DNA from: Longimicrobiales bacterium
GTDB lineage: Bacteria > Gemmatimonadota > Gemmatimonadetes > Longimicrobiales > Gaopeijiaceae
Assembly: GCA_028279425.1 (NCBI GenBank)
Contig: JANQNV010000052.1
Location: 1 to 34,596 of the forward strand
Direction of reading: 5' to 3'
Length of the DNA: 34,596 nt
The notes beneath the pieces were generated by a model that was not told where the DNA came from, ran no database searches, and worked only from the letters and a program-made list of their open reading frames with translations. A program made the position numbers and the translations under genes. This document shows positions 16,240 through 24,686 of this stretch, piece by piece; position 1 is the stretch's first letter; each line of letters starts with the position of its first letter.

Positions 16240-17235
16240 CTACTTGCGGAAGCCGCCGAAGAAGCCCTCACCCATGCGTCGCGCGGCGCTGGTCATCTGG
16301 TCGAGTAGATCCCGCGCGCCCTCGCTGTAGGCCTGCGCGGCCTCCCGGAGGTCTTCCTGGTACGACGGGTCGGGTTCGGTCCGCCGCGAATACTCTCCCC
16401 GCAGGGTGCGATCGTAGGCGCCCGACTCGATCCACGCGCGCAGCTCCGAAAGCCGGAGAACCCAGAACGGATGGGTCGTGCCCATGAGGTTGAGGATCTT
16501 GAACACCTGGTCGGCGACGTCGCCCGAGTCCCGGTACTCCTCGGCCTGGAGAATGAACTCGTCGAGGCTCATCTGCTCCGTGTCCCCGCCACCGGCCATC
16601 TTGAGCATCGTGCCCATGACCACCTGTGGATCCTGCACGGAGAGCAGGCCGGCACGGTCGCACGACAGCTCCGCCTTGCGCCCCCATTCGAGCAACGCCA
16701 CGAGGACCGCCCGCGCGGCGATGCCGACGATCGGGAAGCCCATGCCGGCCAGCTCGATCAGGAGCACGGTCATCGTGCGATAGAGCACGTGGTCGGAGAG
16801 GATGTGTCCGAGTTCGTGCCCGAGGATGTAGCTGAGCTCCTCGTCGTCGAGCAGCGCGACGGTTCCGGAGTTCAGGATGATGAACGGCCGATCCATGCCG
16901 TATGCCCCCGCGTTCACCACCGGGGTCTGCGAGATGAAGAGATCGTATTCGGTCTCGCAGTCCATCGTGCGCAGCACATCCTTGTACAGCGCGTAGATCT
17001 TCGGGAACTGCTTCTCCGAGACCTTGACGGCATTGGCCTGGAAGGCGAGTCGGATGGGCTTTTCGCCGAAGAAGCCGAAGAGCTTGCGGAGGACGTCGTC
17101 GAAGACCGGGAGCTTGCGCAAGGCGGCGAGAGCGGCCTTGTCGGCCGGGTGCTCCCATGCGCGCGGCGCAATGTCGGTGAGCACCCGACGGGCGCGGGTA
17201 CCGTTGCCGGTCGCAGTGCGATCCTGATCGTCCAT
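16240..17235 (-). CDS. M48-family metallopeptidase
   Basis: A 331-residue zinc metalloprotease of the M48 (HtpX/Ste24-like) family. The zinc motif HELGH is at 140-144 in SYILGHELGHILSDH, and the third ligand is Glu189 in KAELSCDRAG with the family Asp193. A hydrophobic stretch lies at about 154-183 (VLLIELAGMGFPIVGIAARA), but there is no N-terminal signal or clear set of membrane helices, so the protein is probably cytoplasmic or membrane-associated. The C-terminal part (about 250-331) is polar and ends in Gly/Phe (MGEGFFGGFRK). It appears to be monocistronic, with gaps of about 120 bases on both sides. The substrate is unknown. Confidence 0.9.
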   Translation of the reverse strand: MDDQDRTATGNGTRARRVLTDIAPRAWEHPADKAALAALRKLPVFDDVLRKLFGFFGEKPIRLAFQANAVKVSEKQFPKIYALYKDVLRTMDCETEYDLFISQTPVVNAGAYGMDRPFIILNSGTVALLDDEELSYILGHELGHILSDHVLYRTMTVLLIELAGMGFPIVGIAARAVLVALLEWGRKAELSCDRAGLLSVQDPQVVMGTMLKMAGGGDTEQMSLDEFILQAEEYRDSGDVADQVFKILNLMGTTHPFWVLRLSELRAWIESGAYDRTLRGEYSRRTEPDPSYQEDLREAAQAYSEGARDLLDQMTSAARRMGEGFFGGFRK

Positions 17236-17357
17236 CCCTACCTCGTCGAATCGGGTTCTCGGGTCACGGGTTCGATGCGAATCCCGTGATCGTAGCGTCC
17301 TACGGCCACCTCGTCAGGCCGGTTTCACTCTCCGGAGGGCCGGTCGAGGCCGCGCCC

Positions 17358-18521
17358 TCATCCGAGCGCCTGCTCCAGATCGGCGATCAGATCCTCGACC
17401 TCCTCGATCCCGACGCTGAGACGCACCAACCCATCGGTCACCCCCATGCGGGCGCGAAGTTCGGCCGGAACCGAGGCGTGGGTCATCAAGGCCGGCACCG
17501 ACACCAGCGATTCCACTCCACCGAGGCTTTCCGCGAGTTGGAAGAGGCGCGTGTGCTCCACGACCGCCCGGGCTCGCTCGAGCGTCCCCACGTCCATCGA
17601 AACCATGCCGGTGAAGCCGGTCATCTGTCGCACCGCGAGGTCGTGTTGGGGGTGGGACGGGAGTCCGGGGTAGAACACCCGGTCCACCTTGGCGTGATCC
17701 TCGAGGAACCGGGCGACGGCGAGTCCCGCGGCGTTGTGTTGGCGCATCCTCACGTGCAGCGTCTTCGCTCCGCGAAGGCAGAGCCAGGCGTCCATCGGAC
17801 CGGGCACCGCCCCCGTCGACTTGCGCACGAAGCGAACCTCGTCGGCGAAGGCGGGGTCGGCGACCACGAGTACGCCACCGATGATGTCGGAATGGCCGTT
17901 GATGTACTTCGTGGTCGAATGGATGACGACATCGGCCCCCAGCGCGAGCGGGCGCTGGTTGTACGGACTCGCGAACGTGTTGTCGACCATCAGGCGCGCA
18001 CCCTGGGCGTGCGCGATGTCGCCGATGGCCGCGATGTCACAGAGCCGCATCATCGGGTTGGTGGGCGTCTCGACGTGGACCAGGCGCGTATCGGGCCGCA
18101 TCGCGGCCGCCACGGCCTCGGGATCGCGGGAGTCGACGAAGGTGAAGGCGATGCCCAGACGCTCGAGCACCCGGGTGAACATGCGGGTCGTACCCCCGTA
18201 CGTGTTCTCCTCGCTTACGACGTGATCGCCCGCCGACAAGGTCTTGAGGACCGCTTCGATGGCCGCCAGGCCGCTCGAGAAGGCCAGTCCCTCGGCGCCT
18301 CCCTCCAGCGCGGCGAGGTTGCGCTCGAGCGCCTCTCGGGTGGGATTCGCCACGCGCGCGTAGTCGTAGATGCCGCCGAGCGGTTCCGCGATCGCGGGCT
18401 GCACGTAGGTCGAGGTCTGGAAGATCGGCGGCATGATCGCGCCGGTGGACGGCTCGGGACTCTGGCCTGCGTGGATCGCGAGCGTGCCGAATCCATCGGA
18501 GTGGAGCGTGTCGTCGGCCAT
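17358..18521 (-). CDS. trans-sulfuration PLP enzyme (cystathionine gamma-synthase/lyase type)
   Basis: A 387-residue, PLP-dependent Cys/Met-metabolism enzyme (fold type I). Motifs seen: AIHAGQSPEPSTGAIMPPIF near the start, YDYARVANPTREALERNLA (about 53-70), the PLP-stacking region ENTYGGTTRMF (about 105-115), MVDNTFASPYNQRPL (about 178-192) and the Schiff-base Lys205 in HSTTKYINGHSDIIGG. Sequence by eye does not separate cystathionine gamma-synthase (metB) from gamma-lyase or homocysteine-forming relatives, so no symbol is given. The start is ATG 18521; there is no strong ribosome-binding site. It is divergent from glmM over 130 bases. Confidence 0.9.
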   Translation of the reverse strand: MADDTLHSDGFGTLAIHAGQSPEPSTGAIMPPIFQTSTYVQPAIAEPLGGIYDYARVANPTREALERNLAALEGGAEGLAFSSGLAAIEAVLKTLSAGDHVVSEENTYGGTTRMFTRVLERLGIAFTFVDSRDPEAVAAAMRPDTRLVHVETPTNPMMRLCDIAAIGDIAHAQGARLMVDNTFASPYNQRPLALGADVVIHSTTKYINGHSDIIGGVLVVADPAFADEVRFVRKSTGAVPGPMDAWLCLRGAKTLHVRMRQHNAAGLAVARFLEDHAKVDRVFYPGLPSHPQHDLAVRQMTGFTGMVSMDVGTLERARAVVEHTRLFQLAESLGGVESLVSVPALMTHASVPAELRARMGVTDGLVRLSVGIEEVEDLIADLEQALG

Positions 18522-18578
18522 GGCTGTGGGTCGAAAGGGGTCGAGGTAACGAAAGCGAAATCTACCGCTCGTACCGCG

Positions 18579-18607
18579 TTGACGCTTCCCCCGTCGCGTC
18601 GCGACAT
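18579..18607 (+). promoter_or_regulatory. possible sigma-70-type promoter for glmM operon
   Basis: TTGACG (18579-18584) matches a -35 box in five of six bases. Seventeen bases later CGACAT (18602-18607), or GACATT one base on, would be a poor -10. It lies about 45 bases upstream of glmM in the divergent gap. The evidence is only the -35 match and the position. Confidence 0.25.
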
Positions 18608-18651
18608 TGGGCGACCCGTTCTCGCCCGACCCGACCCCCCGCCCTATCTCC

Positions 18652-20037
18652 ATGCCTCTACGTCTGCCCGCTGGCCTGATGGTCAGCGTCTCCGGAATCC
18701 GTGGCCGTATCGGCGATCCCCTGACCCCGGAACTCGTGTGTGGAGCCGCGGCGGCCTTCGGGGCGTTCCTGCGCGCGGAGGGGGCCGAGGGTCCGGTAAT
18801 TCTCGGTCGCGATTCGCGCACCTCGGGCGCCATGCTCCGAGCGGCCGCCATCGCAGGCCTCCAGTCCGTCGGGATCGACGTCATCGACGTGGGCATCGTG
18901 CCGACCCCGACCGTGCTGCTCGCCGTCGAGCATCATCACGCCGCCGGCGGGATCGCGATCACGGCGAGCCACAACCCCGCGGAGTGGAACGCCCTCAAGC
19001 TCGTGACCGGCGAGGGCATGTTCCTCGACGCCGACGCCTCGCTGCGGTTCCGTCGATACCTGCGCGAGGTCGATCCGCCCCGGGCGCGGTGGGACGCGCT
19101 GGGCGGGCTCGCGACCGATGGGGAGGCCATCGACCGGCACCTCGAAGCGATCCTCGCCCTCCCTCAGCTCGACGTCGACGGCATCCGTGCCGCACGTCTT
19201 CCGGTGGCGCTGGACTGCGTGCGCGGGGCAGGGGGGCTGGTCGTACCACGGCTCCTGGAGGCGCTGGGCTGCCGCGTGACCGCCATCTACACCGAGCCCA
19301 CCGGACTCTTCCCGCGGGATCCCGAGCCGACGGCGGAGTCGCTCAGCGAGTTGGGCGATCTCGCCCGCACCTCTGGTTCGGTGGTCGGGTTCGCCGTCGA
19401 TCCCGATGTGGACCGCCTCTCCCTCGTGGCCGAGACGGGTCGTCCGGTCGGCGAAGACCTCACGCTAGCGCTCGCCACCGACGTCGTGGTTCGCCGCACG
19501 CCGGGACCGGTCGTCACCAACCTGTCGACGTCGCGGGTGGTCGCCGATGTCGCGGAGAGCCACGGCGTGCCGCTGGTTCTCGCACCCGTGGGCGAGATCA
19601 ACGTCGCTCGCCGGATGCAGAGCGAGTCGGCGGTCGTCGGGGGCGAGGGCAACGGGGGCGTCATCCTTCCGGCGCTCCATCACACCCGAGACGCACCCGT
19701 CGCGGTGGCCTTGATCTTGCAACATCTGGTCGACGTCGGTGAGCCCTTGTCGGGCTGTGTGGCCCGGTGGCCGGAGTATCGTATCGTGAAGACCAAGGTG
19801 TCGTTCGATCGCGAGGCGCTGGATGCCGCGTACGCCGCATTGGCGGACGATCTGGACGCCGACACCCTCGATCGCACGGACGGACTGCGCCTGGCCTGGT
19901 CGGAGCGGCGATCCTGGCTGCATGTGCGGCCATCGGGAACGGAGCCGATCGTGCGGCTCATCGCCGAGGCCCCCGATGCCGACACGGCACAGGGTCTCGT
20001 CGAGCGGGCGGCCGCCGTCCTCCAGGGTGTGGCCTGA
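18652..20037 (+). CDS. glmM: phosphoglucosamine mutase-type phosphohexomutase
   Basis: Interconverts glucosamine-6-phosphate and glucosamine-1-phosphate on the way to UDP-GlcNAc, for peptidoglycan and LPS. The 461-residue alpha-D-phosphohexomutase has all four active-site loops: the phosphoserine loop ITASHNPAEWN with Ser106, the metal loop DPDVDRLS (Asp250, Asp252, Asp254), the sugar-binding GGEGNGGVI and the phosphate-binding VRPSGTEPIVR. The metal loop has Val where Ala is usual. A phosphomannomutase or phosphoglucomutase cannot be excluded from motifs alone, but glmS lies 60 bases downstream, which favours GlmM. The start is ATG 18652; an in-frame ATG at 18607 would add a proline-rich extension. 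Confidence 0.88.
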   Translation: MPLRLPAGLMVSVSGIRGRIGDPLTPELVCGAAAAFGAFLRAEGAEGPVILGRDSRTSGAMLRAAAIAGLQSVGIDVIDVGIVPTPTVLLAVEHHHAAGGIAITASHNPAEWNALKLVTGEGMFLDADASLRFRRYLREVDPPRARWDALGGLATDGEAIDRHLEAILALPQLDVDGIRAARLPVALDCVRGAGGLVVPRLLEALGCRVTAIYTEPTGLFPRDPEPTAESLSELGDLARTSGSVVGFAVDPDVDRLSLVAETGRPVGEDLTLALATDVVVRRTPGPVVTNLSTSRVVADVAESHGVPLVLAPVGEINVARRMQSESAVVGGEGNGGVILPALHHTRDAPVAVALILQHLVDVGEPLSGCVARWPEYRIVKTKVSFDREALDAAYAALADDLDADTLDRTDGLRLAWSERRSWLHVRPSGTEPIVRLIAEAPDADTAQGLVERAAAVLQGVA

Positions 20038-20097
20038 CCGGGCTTCCACGTTCCCTCCCTCCGCACCGCCAGGTGCCTCAAAACGAAGCGAAATCGA

Positions 20098-21936
20098 ATG
20101 TGTGGGATCGTCGGATATCTGGGATATCGTGAGGCGGCTCCGGTCCTGATCGAGGGGCTGCGGCGGCTGGAGTACCGTGGGTACGACTCGGCCGGCATCA
20201 GCGTCATGTCGGACGACGGGGCGCTGCAGACCGTGCGGCGCGCGGGTAAGCTCGCCGAGTTGGAGGGCGCCATCGCGCAGCATCCTCCGCGGGGGCGCGT
20301 GGGCATCGCCCACACCCGCTGGGCCACCCACGGTCCACCGACGGAGGCGAATGCGCATCCCCACACCAATGAAACGGGCGACATCACCCTGATCCACAAC
20401 GGGATCATCGAAAACGCGGGGGTGCTCAAGCAGAAGCTGCTGGAACTCGGTTACACCTTCACCTCGGATACGGATACCGAGGTCGTGGTACACCTGATCG
20501 ACCACCTCTGGGTGCAGGGAGCGTCGCTCGAGCAGTCCGTGGCCGAGGCGCTCTCCCAGGTGGAAGGGGCCTACGGGCTCGCCGTCGTGTCGACGCGCGA
20601 CCCCTTCAAGATCGTGGTCGCGCGCAACGGTAGCCCGCTTCTGCTCGGGATCGGCTCCGACGGCGAACTCATGGCGGGTTCCGACGCCGCCGCGGTGGTC
20701 GGGATCACCCGCGACGTGGTCTACCTCGACGACGGCGACGTCGGCGTGCTCGACCGCACGGCCTACCGCACGTTCCACCTCGAGCGCGGATCGGTACGGC
20801 GCCAGGTGCACCAGGTCACCTGGGATCTCGAATCGATCGAGAAGGGTGGCTACGAACACTTCATGCTCAAGGAGATCCACGAGCAGCCCCAATCCCTGCG
20901 CGACGTGATGCGAGGGCGCCTCCTCCCCGAGGACGGGGTGGCCCGGCTCGGGGGCATCACGGTCTCCGACGCCGACCTTTCGAAGGTGGAGCGCATCACG
21001 ATCATGGCGTGCGGGACCTCGTGGCATGCGGGCCTTCTCGGTGAGTACCTCCTCGAAGATCTCGCCCGGATCCCGGTCGACGTGCAGTACGCCTCGGAGT
21101 TCCGCTACAAGAACCCCGTCATCGAAGACAACACACTGGTTCTCGCCATCAGCCAGTCGGGCGAGACGGCCGACACCCTCGCGGCCCTGCGCGAGGCCAA
21201 GCGGCGGGGCGTACGCACCATGGGGATCGTGAACACCGTCGGCAGCACGATCGCGCGCGAGACCGACTTCGGGATGCACCTGCACGCCGGCCCCGAGATC
21301 GGAGTCGCGTCGACCAAAGCCTTCACCAGCCAGATCGTGGCGCTCGTGCTGTTCTCGCTCTACATGGGCCGCCGGCGCAATCTCTCCGTCCTCGAAGGAC
21401 GCGAGCTGGTGGCGGCGCTCGAGCGTCTCCCGGATCAGGTCGACGAGATCCTCGCCCAGACCGACGACATCCGAGCTCTGGCCGACGAATACTTCGATGC
21501 GCGCAACTTCCTCTATCTCGGACGCGGGTACCAGTTCCCGGTCGCCCTGGAAGGTGCGTTGAAGCTGAAGGAGGTCAGCTACATCCACGCGGAAGGGTAC
21601 CCGGCCGCCGAGATGAAGCACGGACCGATCGCCCTGATCGACGACGACATGCCGGTGGTCTTCCTGGCTCCGCGCGACGCCGTGTACGGCAAGGTCGTCT
21701 CGAACATCGAGGAGGTGAAGGCGCGGCACGGGCGGGTGATCGCGATCGTGAGCGACGAGGCGCCGGAACTCGTCGGAAAGGTCGACCACATCGTTCGCGT
21801 GCCGCACACCGTGCCCGCCCTGCTCCCGGTCCTCACCACGATCCCTCTCCAGCTCCTGGCCTACCACGCGGCCATCCTCCGAGGCTGCGACGTCGACCAG
21901 CCACGCAACCTCGCGAAGTCGGTCACGGTGGAGTGA
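20098..21936 (+). CDS. glmS: glutamine-fructose-6-phosphate aminotransferase (isomerizing)
   Basis: Makes glucosamine-6-phosphate from fructose-6-phosphate and glutamine, the entry step to UDP-GlcNAc. The 612-residue enzyme has an N-terminal class-II glutaminase domain with nucleophile Cys2 (MCGIVGYLGYREAAPVL), LRRLEYRGYDSAGI, HTRWATHGPPTEANAHPH and HNGIIENA. Two SIS sugar-isomerase domains follow (ITIMACGTSWHAGLLGEYL; FLYLGRGYQFPVALEGALK) and a C-terminal QPRNLAKSVTVE. The 60-base gap after glmM is too short for a glmS ribozyme. The stop codon is followed by exactly three bases and the dtd start. Confidence 0.97.
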   Translation: MCGIVGYLGYREAAPVLIEGLRRLEYRGYDSAGISVMSDDGALQTVRRAGKLAELEGAIAQHPPRGRVGIAHTRWATHGPPTEANAHPHTNETGDITLIHNGIIENAGVLKQKLLELGYTFTSDTDTEVVVHLIDHLWVQGASLEQSVAEALSQVEGAYGLAVVSTRDPFKIVVARNGSPLLLGIGSDGELMAGSDAAAVVGITRDVVYLDDGDVGVLDRTAYRTFHLERGSVRRQVHQVTWDLESIEKGGYEHFMLKEIHEQPQSLRDVMRGRLLPEDGVARLGGITVSDADLSKVERITIMACGTSWHAGLLGEYLLEDLARIPVDVQYASEFRYKNPVIEDNTLVLAISQSGETADTLAALREAKRRGVRTMGIVNTVGSTIARETDFGMHLHAGPEIGVASTKAFTSQIVALVLFSLYMGRRRNLSVLEGRELVAALERLPDQVDEILAQTDDIRALADEYFDARNFLYLGRGYQFPVALEGALKLKEVSYIHAEGYPAAEMKHGPIALIDDDMPVVFLAPRDAVYGKVVSNIEEVKARHGRVIAIVSDEAPELVGKVDHIVRVPHTVPALLPVLTTIPLQLLAYHAAILRGCDVDQPRNLAKSVTVE

Positions 21937-21939
21937 CCG

Positions 21940-22380
21940 ATGCGCGTCGTCCTTCAGCGGGTATCGAAGGCCGAAGTGCGCATCGACGGGGCCACCGTGG
22001 GAGCGATCGACACGGGCCACGTGGTTCTGGTGGGGTTCGCCGAGGGGGATTCCGACGAGGCCATCGCGTGGATGGTCGACAAGATCAGCCGACTGCGTGT
22101 CTTCTCGGATGATGCGGGGCGCATGAATCTCGATCTCGAGCAGGTGTCGGGGTCCGTCCTCCTGGTCAGCCAGTTCACCCTCTACGGCGATACGTCGAAG
22201 GGGCGTCGCCCCTCGTTCGTCCACGCCGCGGCCCCCGATGTCGCAGAGGCGCTCTACGACCGGTTCGTCGACGCCTTCCGGGCGGCGCTGCCGGGTCGCG
22301 TCGAGACGGGCCGGTTCGGCGCATCGATGGAGGTGGACCTCGTCAACGACGGTCCGGTCACACTGGTCCTGGAGCGGTGA
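21940..22380 (+). CDS. dtd: D-aminoacyl-tRNA deacylase
   Basis: Hydrolyses D-amino acids, and glycine mischarged on tRNA-Ala, from tRNA. The 146-residue protein shows the family hallmarks: MRVVLQRVSKAEV at the start, the SQFTLYGDTSKGRRPSF active-site segment (about 68-84), and the cross-subunit NDGPVTLVLE near the C terminus with its Gly-Pro. The start lies three bases after glmS, and the stop overlaps the maf start by four bases (GTGA). It is probably translated from the glmM-glmS mRNA. The length is normal for the family. Confidence 0.96.
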   Translation: MRVVLQRVSKAEVRIDGATVGAIDTGHVVLVGFAEGDSDEAIAWMVDKISRLRVFSDDAGRMNLDLEQVSGSVLLVSQFTLYGDTSKGRRPSFVHAAAPDVAEALYDRFVDAFRAALPGRVETGRFGASMEVDLVNDGPVTLVLER

Positions 22381-23009
22381 CGCCCGCACGGCTGATCCTC
22401 GCGTCGGCTTCGCCCCGCCGACGCGACCTCCTCCTGCAGCTCGGGCTCGACCACGAGGTCGACGCGGCCTCGGTCGACGAGGGGGTCGTCGGCGCCGAGA
22501 CGCCCGCGGAGCACGTCGAGCGCCTGGCCCGTCGGAAGGCGCGTGCGGTCGCCTCGCGCCGATCGAAGGGACTCGTGCTCGGCGGCGACACGATCGTGCT
22601 GTGCGACGGCGAGATCTTGGGAAAGCCGGATTCGCCGGGCGAGGCGGTCGACATGCTGATGCGCCTCGCCGGGCGATCCCACGAGGTCGTGTCGGGGTTG
22701 GCGCTCGTCGATGCGGGCGCCGCAGGACGACCGTGTTGGAGCCGCGTGGACCGGACCCGTGTCGAGATGCGGCCGTTCGACCGGGTGACCGCCGAGCAGT
22801 ACGTTGCGACCCGCGAGCCGCTCGACAAGGCCGGGGCCTACGGGATCCAGGGGCAGGGAGGGGCGTTGGTGACGGCGGTCGAGGGCGACTACACGACCGT
22901 CGTGGGGCTCTCGCTGTCCGGGCTCGTGCGGCTGCTCGACGAAGCCGGCTGGTCGTACGCATTCGGGAGCCGGCTCGCCCGTGCCCGACCGTCGGAGGGG
23001 AGATCATGA
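22377..23009 (+). CDS. maf: Maf-family nucleotide pyrophosphatase
   Basis: House-cleaning nucleoside triphosphate pyrophosphatase, probably for dTTP/UTP or modified pyrimidines. The 210-residue protein has the Maf motifs: LILASASPRRRDLLLQLGL at the N terminus, VLGGDTIVLCDGEILGKP (about 67-84) and DKAGAYGIQGQGGALV (about 150-165). The start is GTG 22377 overlapping the dtd stop codon. The stop overlaps the glpK ATG (ATGA, 23006-23009), so the gene is coupled on both sides. The YhdE (dTTP/UTP) or YceF (m7GTP) subgroup cannot be fixed with certainty by eye; the QGQGG segment favours YhdE. Confidence 0.94.
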   Translation: MTPARLILASASPRRRDLLLQLGLDHEVDAASVDEGVVGAETPAEHVERLARRKARAVASRRSKGLVLGGDTIVLCDGEILGKPDSPGEAVDMLMRLAGRSHEVVSGLALVDAGAAGRPCWSRVDRTRVEMRPFDRVTAEQYVATREPLDKAGAYGIQGQGGALVTAVEGDYTTVVGLSLSGLVRLLDEAGWSYAFGSRLARARPSEGRS

Positions 23010-24529
23010 CCGTACGCGCAATCGCCGCGATCGATCAGGGAACCACCGGCACCACCGTTCTGGTGGTGTCCGAAGACGGGCGTGTCCTCGGTCGGGCCTA
23101 TTCGGAGTTCACGCAGTACTTCCCCCGGCCGGGGTGGGTCGAGCACGACGCGGGCGAGATCTGGGAGACGACCCGCGACGTCCTGGCGCGGGCTCTCGAC
23201 GCTCCCGGAGCCCGGGAGGCGCGCGTCGAGGGGATCGGCGTCACGAACCAGCGTGAGACGCTGGTCGTCTGGGATCGTCGGACGCTCGCTCCGGTGCACC
23301 GCGCGATCGTGTGGCAGGATCGGCGCACCACCGAGATGTGCCGGTCGTTGAAGGAGGCGGGCCACGAGGCGATGGTGCGGTCGAGCACCGGGCTGGTCCT
23401 GGATCCGTACTTCACGGGCACCAAGCTCACATGGTTGCTCGAGCGCGAGCCGGCATTGCGGCGTCGAGCCGACGCCGGCGAGTTGGCGTGCGGCACGATC
23501 GACAGCTGGCTGATCGCGAGGCTGACGGACGGGTCGGTCCACGCGACGGACCCGACCAATGCGTCGCGCACCCTGTTGTACGACCTCCACGAGCGCGGGT
23601 GGAGTGACGCCCTTCTCGACCTGTTCGGTGTGCCCCGCCGGATGCTCCCTGAAATCCGGCCGAGCAGCGGGTCGTTCGGGGTCAGTCGGGGTGGCTCGGC
23701 CGGCGTCGAGCTTCCGATCCTCGGCGTGGCCGGCGACCAGCAGGCCGCCCTCTTCGGCCAGGGATGCTGGAGTCCCGGTTCGGCGAAGAATACGTACGGC
23801 ACCGGCGCCTTCCTCCTTCTCCACACGGGTGAGCGGGTGGTGCCGAGTCGGCATGGACTCCTGACGACGGCCGCCGTCGCGAAGGACGGATCGCTGGCGC
23901 ATGCGCTCGAGGGATCGGTGTTCATCGCGGGGGCCGCGATCCAATGGCTGCGCGACGCCGTGGGGATCCTCGAACACGCGGCGGACTCGGAATCGCTCGC
24001 CGCATCCCTCGACGACAACGACGGTGTCTACTTCGTTCCGGCCTTCGTGGGGTTGGGCGCCCCCCACTGGGATCCGGAGGCCCGGGGCACGATCGTGGGC
24101 CTCACGCGAGGCACCGGTCGGGCCCACCTCGTGCGGGCGGCGCTCGAGGCCATGTGCTACGCGACCGCCGAGGTACTCGACGCGATGGAGGCCGACTCCG
24201 GGGTGATCGCCTCCGAGCTCCGTGTCGACGGGGGGGCGTCGGCCAACGACTGGCTGATGTCGTTCCAGGCGGGAATTCTGAACCGAGCCGTCGTGCGGGC
24301 GCCGATGGCCGAGACGACCGCCCTCGGCGCCGCCGCGCTGGCCGGGATGGCCGCGGGTGTGTGGGCCGATGCCGACGCGTACCGCGCCTCCATCGGGCAG
24401 CCCGACCGCTTCTCGGCCGATCTCGACCCGGAGCGACGCGAGGCCTGGATGCGGGGGTGGGGCCGCGCCGTGCAGGCCGCGCGGTCGTGGGCCGGAGCCG
24501 GCCGAGAGGAGCCGCCCGGAGGCCCCTGA
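23006..24529 (+). CDS. glpK: glycerol kinase
   Basis: Phosphorylates glycerol to sn-glycerol-3-phosphate. The 507-residue FGGY-family kinase begins AIDQGTTGTTVLVV (about 8-21), has GVTNQRETLVVWDRRT and AIVWQDRRT, the substrate region DPYFTGTKLTWLL, GTIDSWLIARLT, AGDQQAALFGQ and the C-terminal LRVDGGASANDWLM. Its start, ATG 23006, overlaps the maf stop codon by four bases and has GGAGGGGAG just upstream. It closes the glmM operon. No glpF or glpD is in the window. The last roughly 15 residues (Gly/Pro/Glu-rich) extend beyond the conserved core. Confidence 0.96.
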   Translation: MTVRAIAAIDQGTTGTTVLVVSEDGRVLGRAYSEFTQYFPRPGWVEHDAGEIWETTRDVLARALDAPGAREARVEGIGVTNQRETLVVWDRRTLAPVHRAIVWQDRRTTEMCRSLKEAGHEAMVRSSTGLVLDPYFTGTKLTWLLEREPALRRRADAGELACGTIDSWLIARLTDGSVHATDPTNASRTLLYDLHERGWSDALLDLFGVPRRMLPEIRPSSGSFGVSRGGSAGVELPILGVAGDQQAALFGQGCWSPGSAKNTYGTGAFLLLHTGERVVPSRHGLLTTAAVAKDGSLAHALEGSVFIAGAAIQWLRDAVGILEHAADSESLAASLDDNDGVYFVPAFVGLGAPHWDPEARGTIVGLTRGTGRAHLVRAALEAMCYATAEVLDAMEADSGVIASELRVDGGASANDWLMSFQAGILNRAVVRAPMAETTALGAAALAGMAAGVWADADAYRASIGQPDRFSADLDPERREAWMRGWGRAVQAARSWAGAGREEPPGGP

Positions 24530-24645
24530 AACTGCGGGGAATCCCCCTACGGCGGATTGGGAACCTTCCCGCCTTGCGCGGGCTAGCAGTGTCGGGAAAT
24601 CTTCGTGTGACAGTCCGGCGCCTCCCCCGTGTCCCCTGAGGCTCT

Positions 24646-24675
24646 TTTCGGCCGGACGGCCTCACCAAGCCGAAA
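24646..24675 (+). other. hairpin in the ccmE leader
   Basis: TTTCGGC (24646-24652) and GCCGAAA (24669-24675) are perfect 7-base inverted repeats around a 16-base loop, ending 11 bases before the ccmE ATG. The right arm touches the likely ribosome-binding sequence AAAGG, so folding could mask it. It may be chance or a weak terminator/leader structure. Confidence 0.3.
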
Positions 24676-24686
24676 GGTTACGACCG

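Noticed and set aside
17286..19742. An 818-codon plus-strand frame
   Set aside because: Runs antisense over the trans-sulfuration gene and out of frame through glmM; Arg/Gly-rich with no recognisable domain.
20038..20097. Possible glmS ribozyme/riboswitch before glmS
   Set aside because: The 60-base gap is too short and no ribozyme core is visible.
19465..23007. A 1180-codon open frame on the minus strand
   Set aside because: It lies antisense to glmM, glmS, dtd and maf, which have full motif support. Long antisense frames are expected at this GC content, and the product is charged low-complexity sequence.
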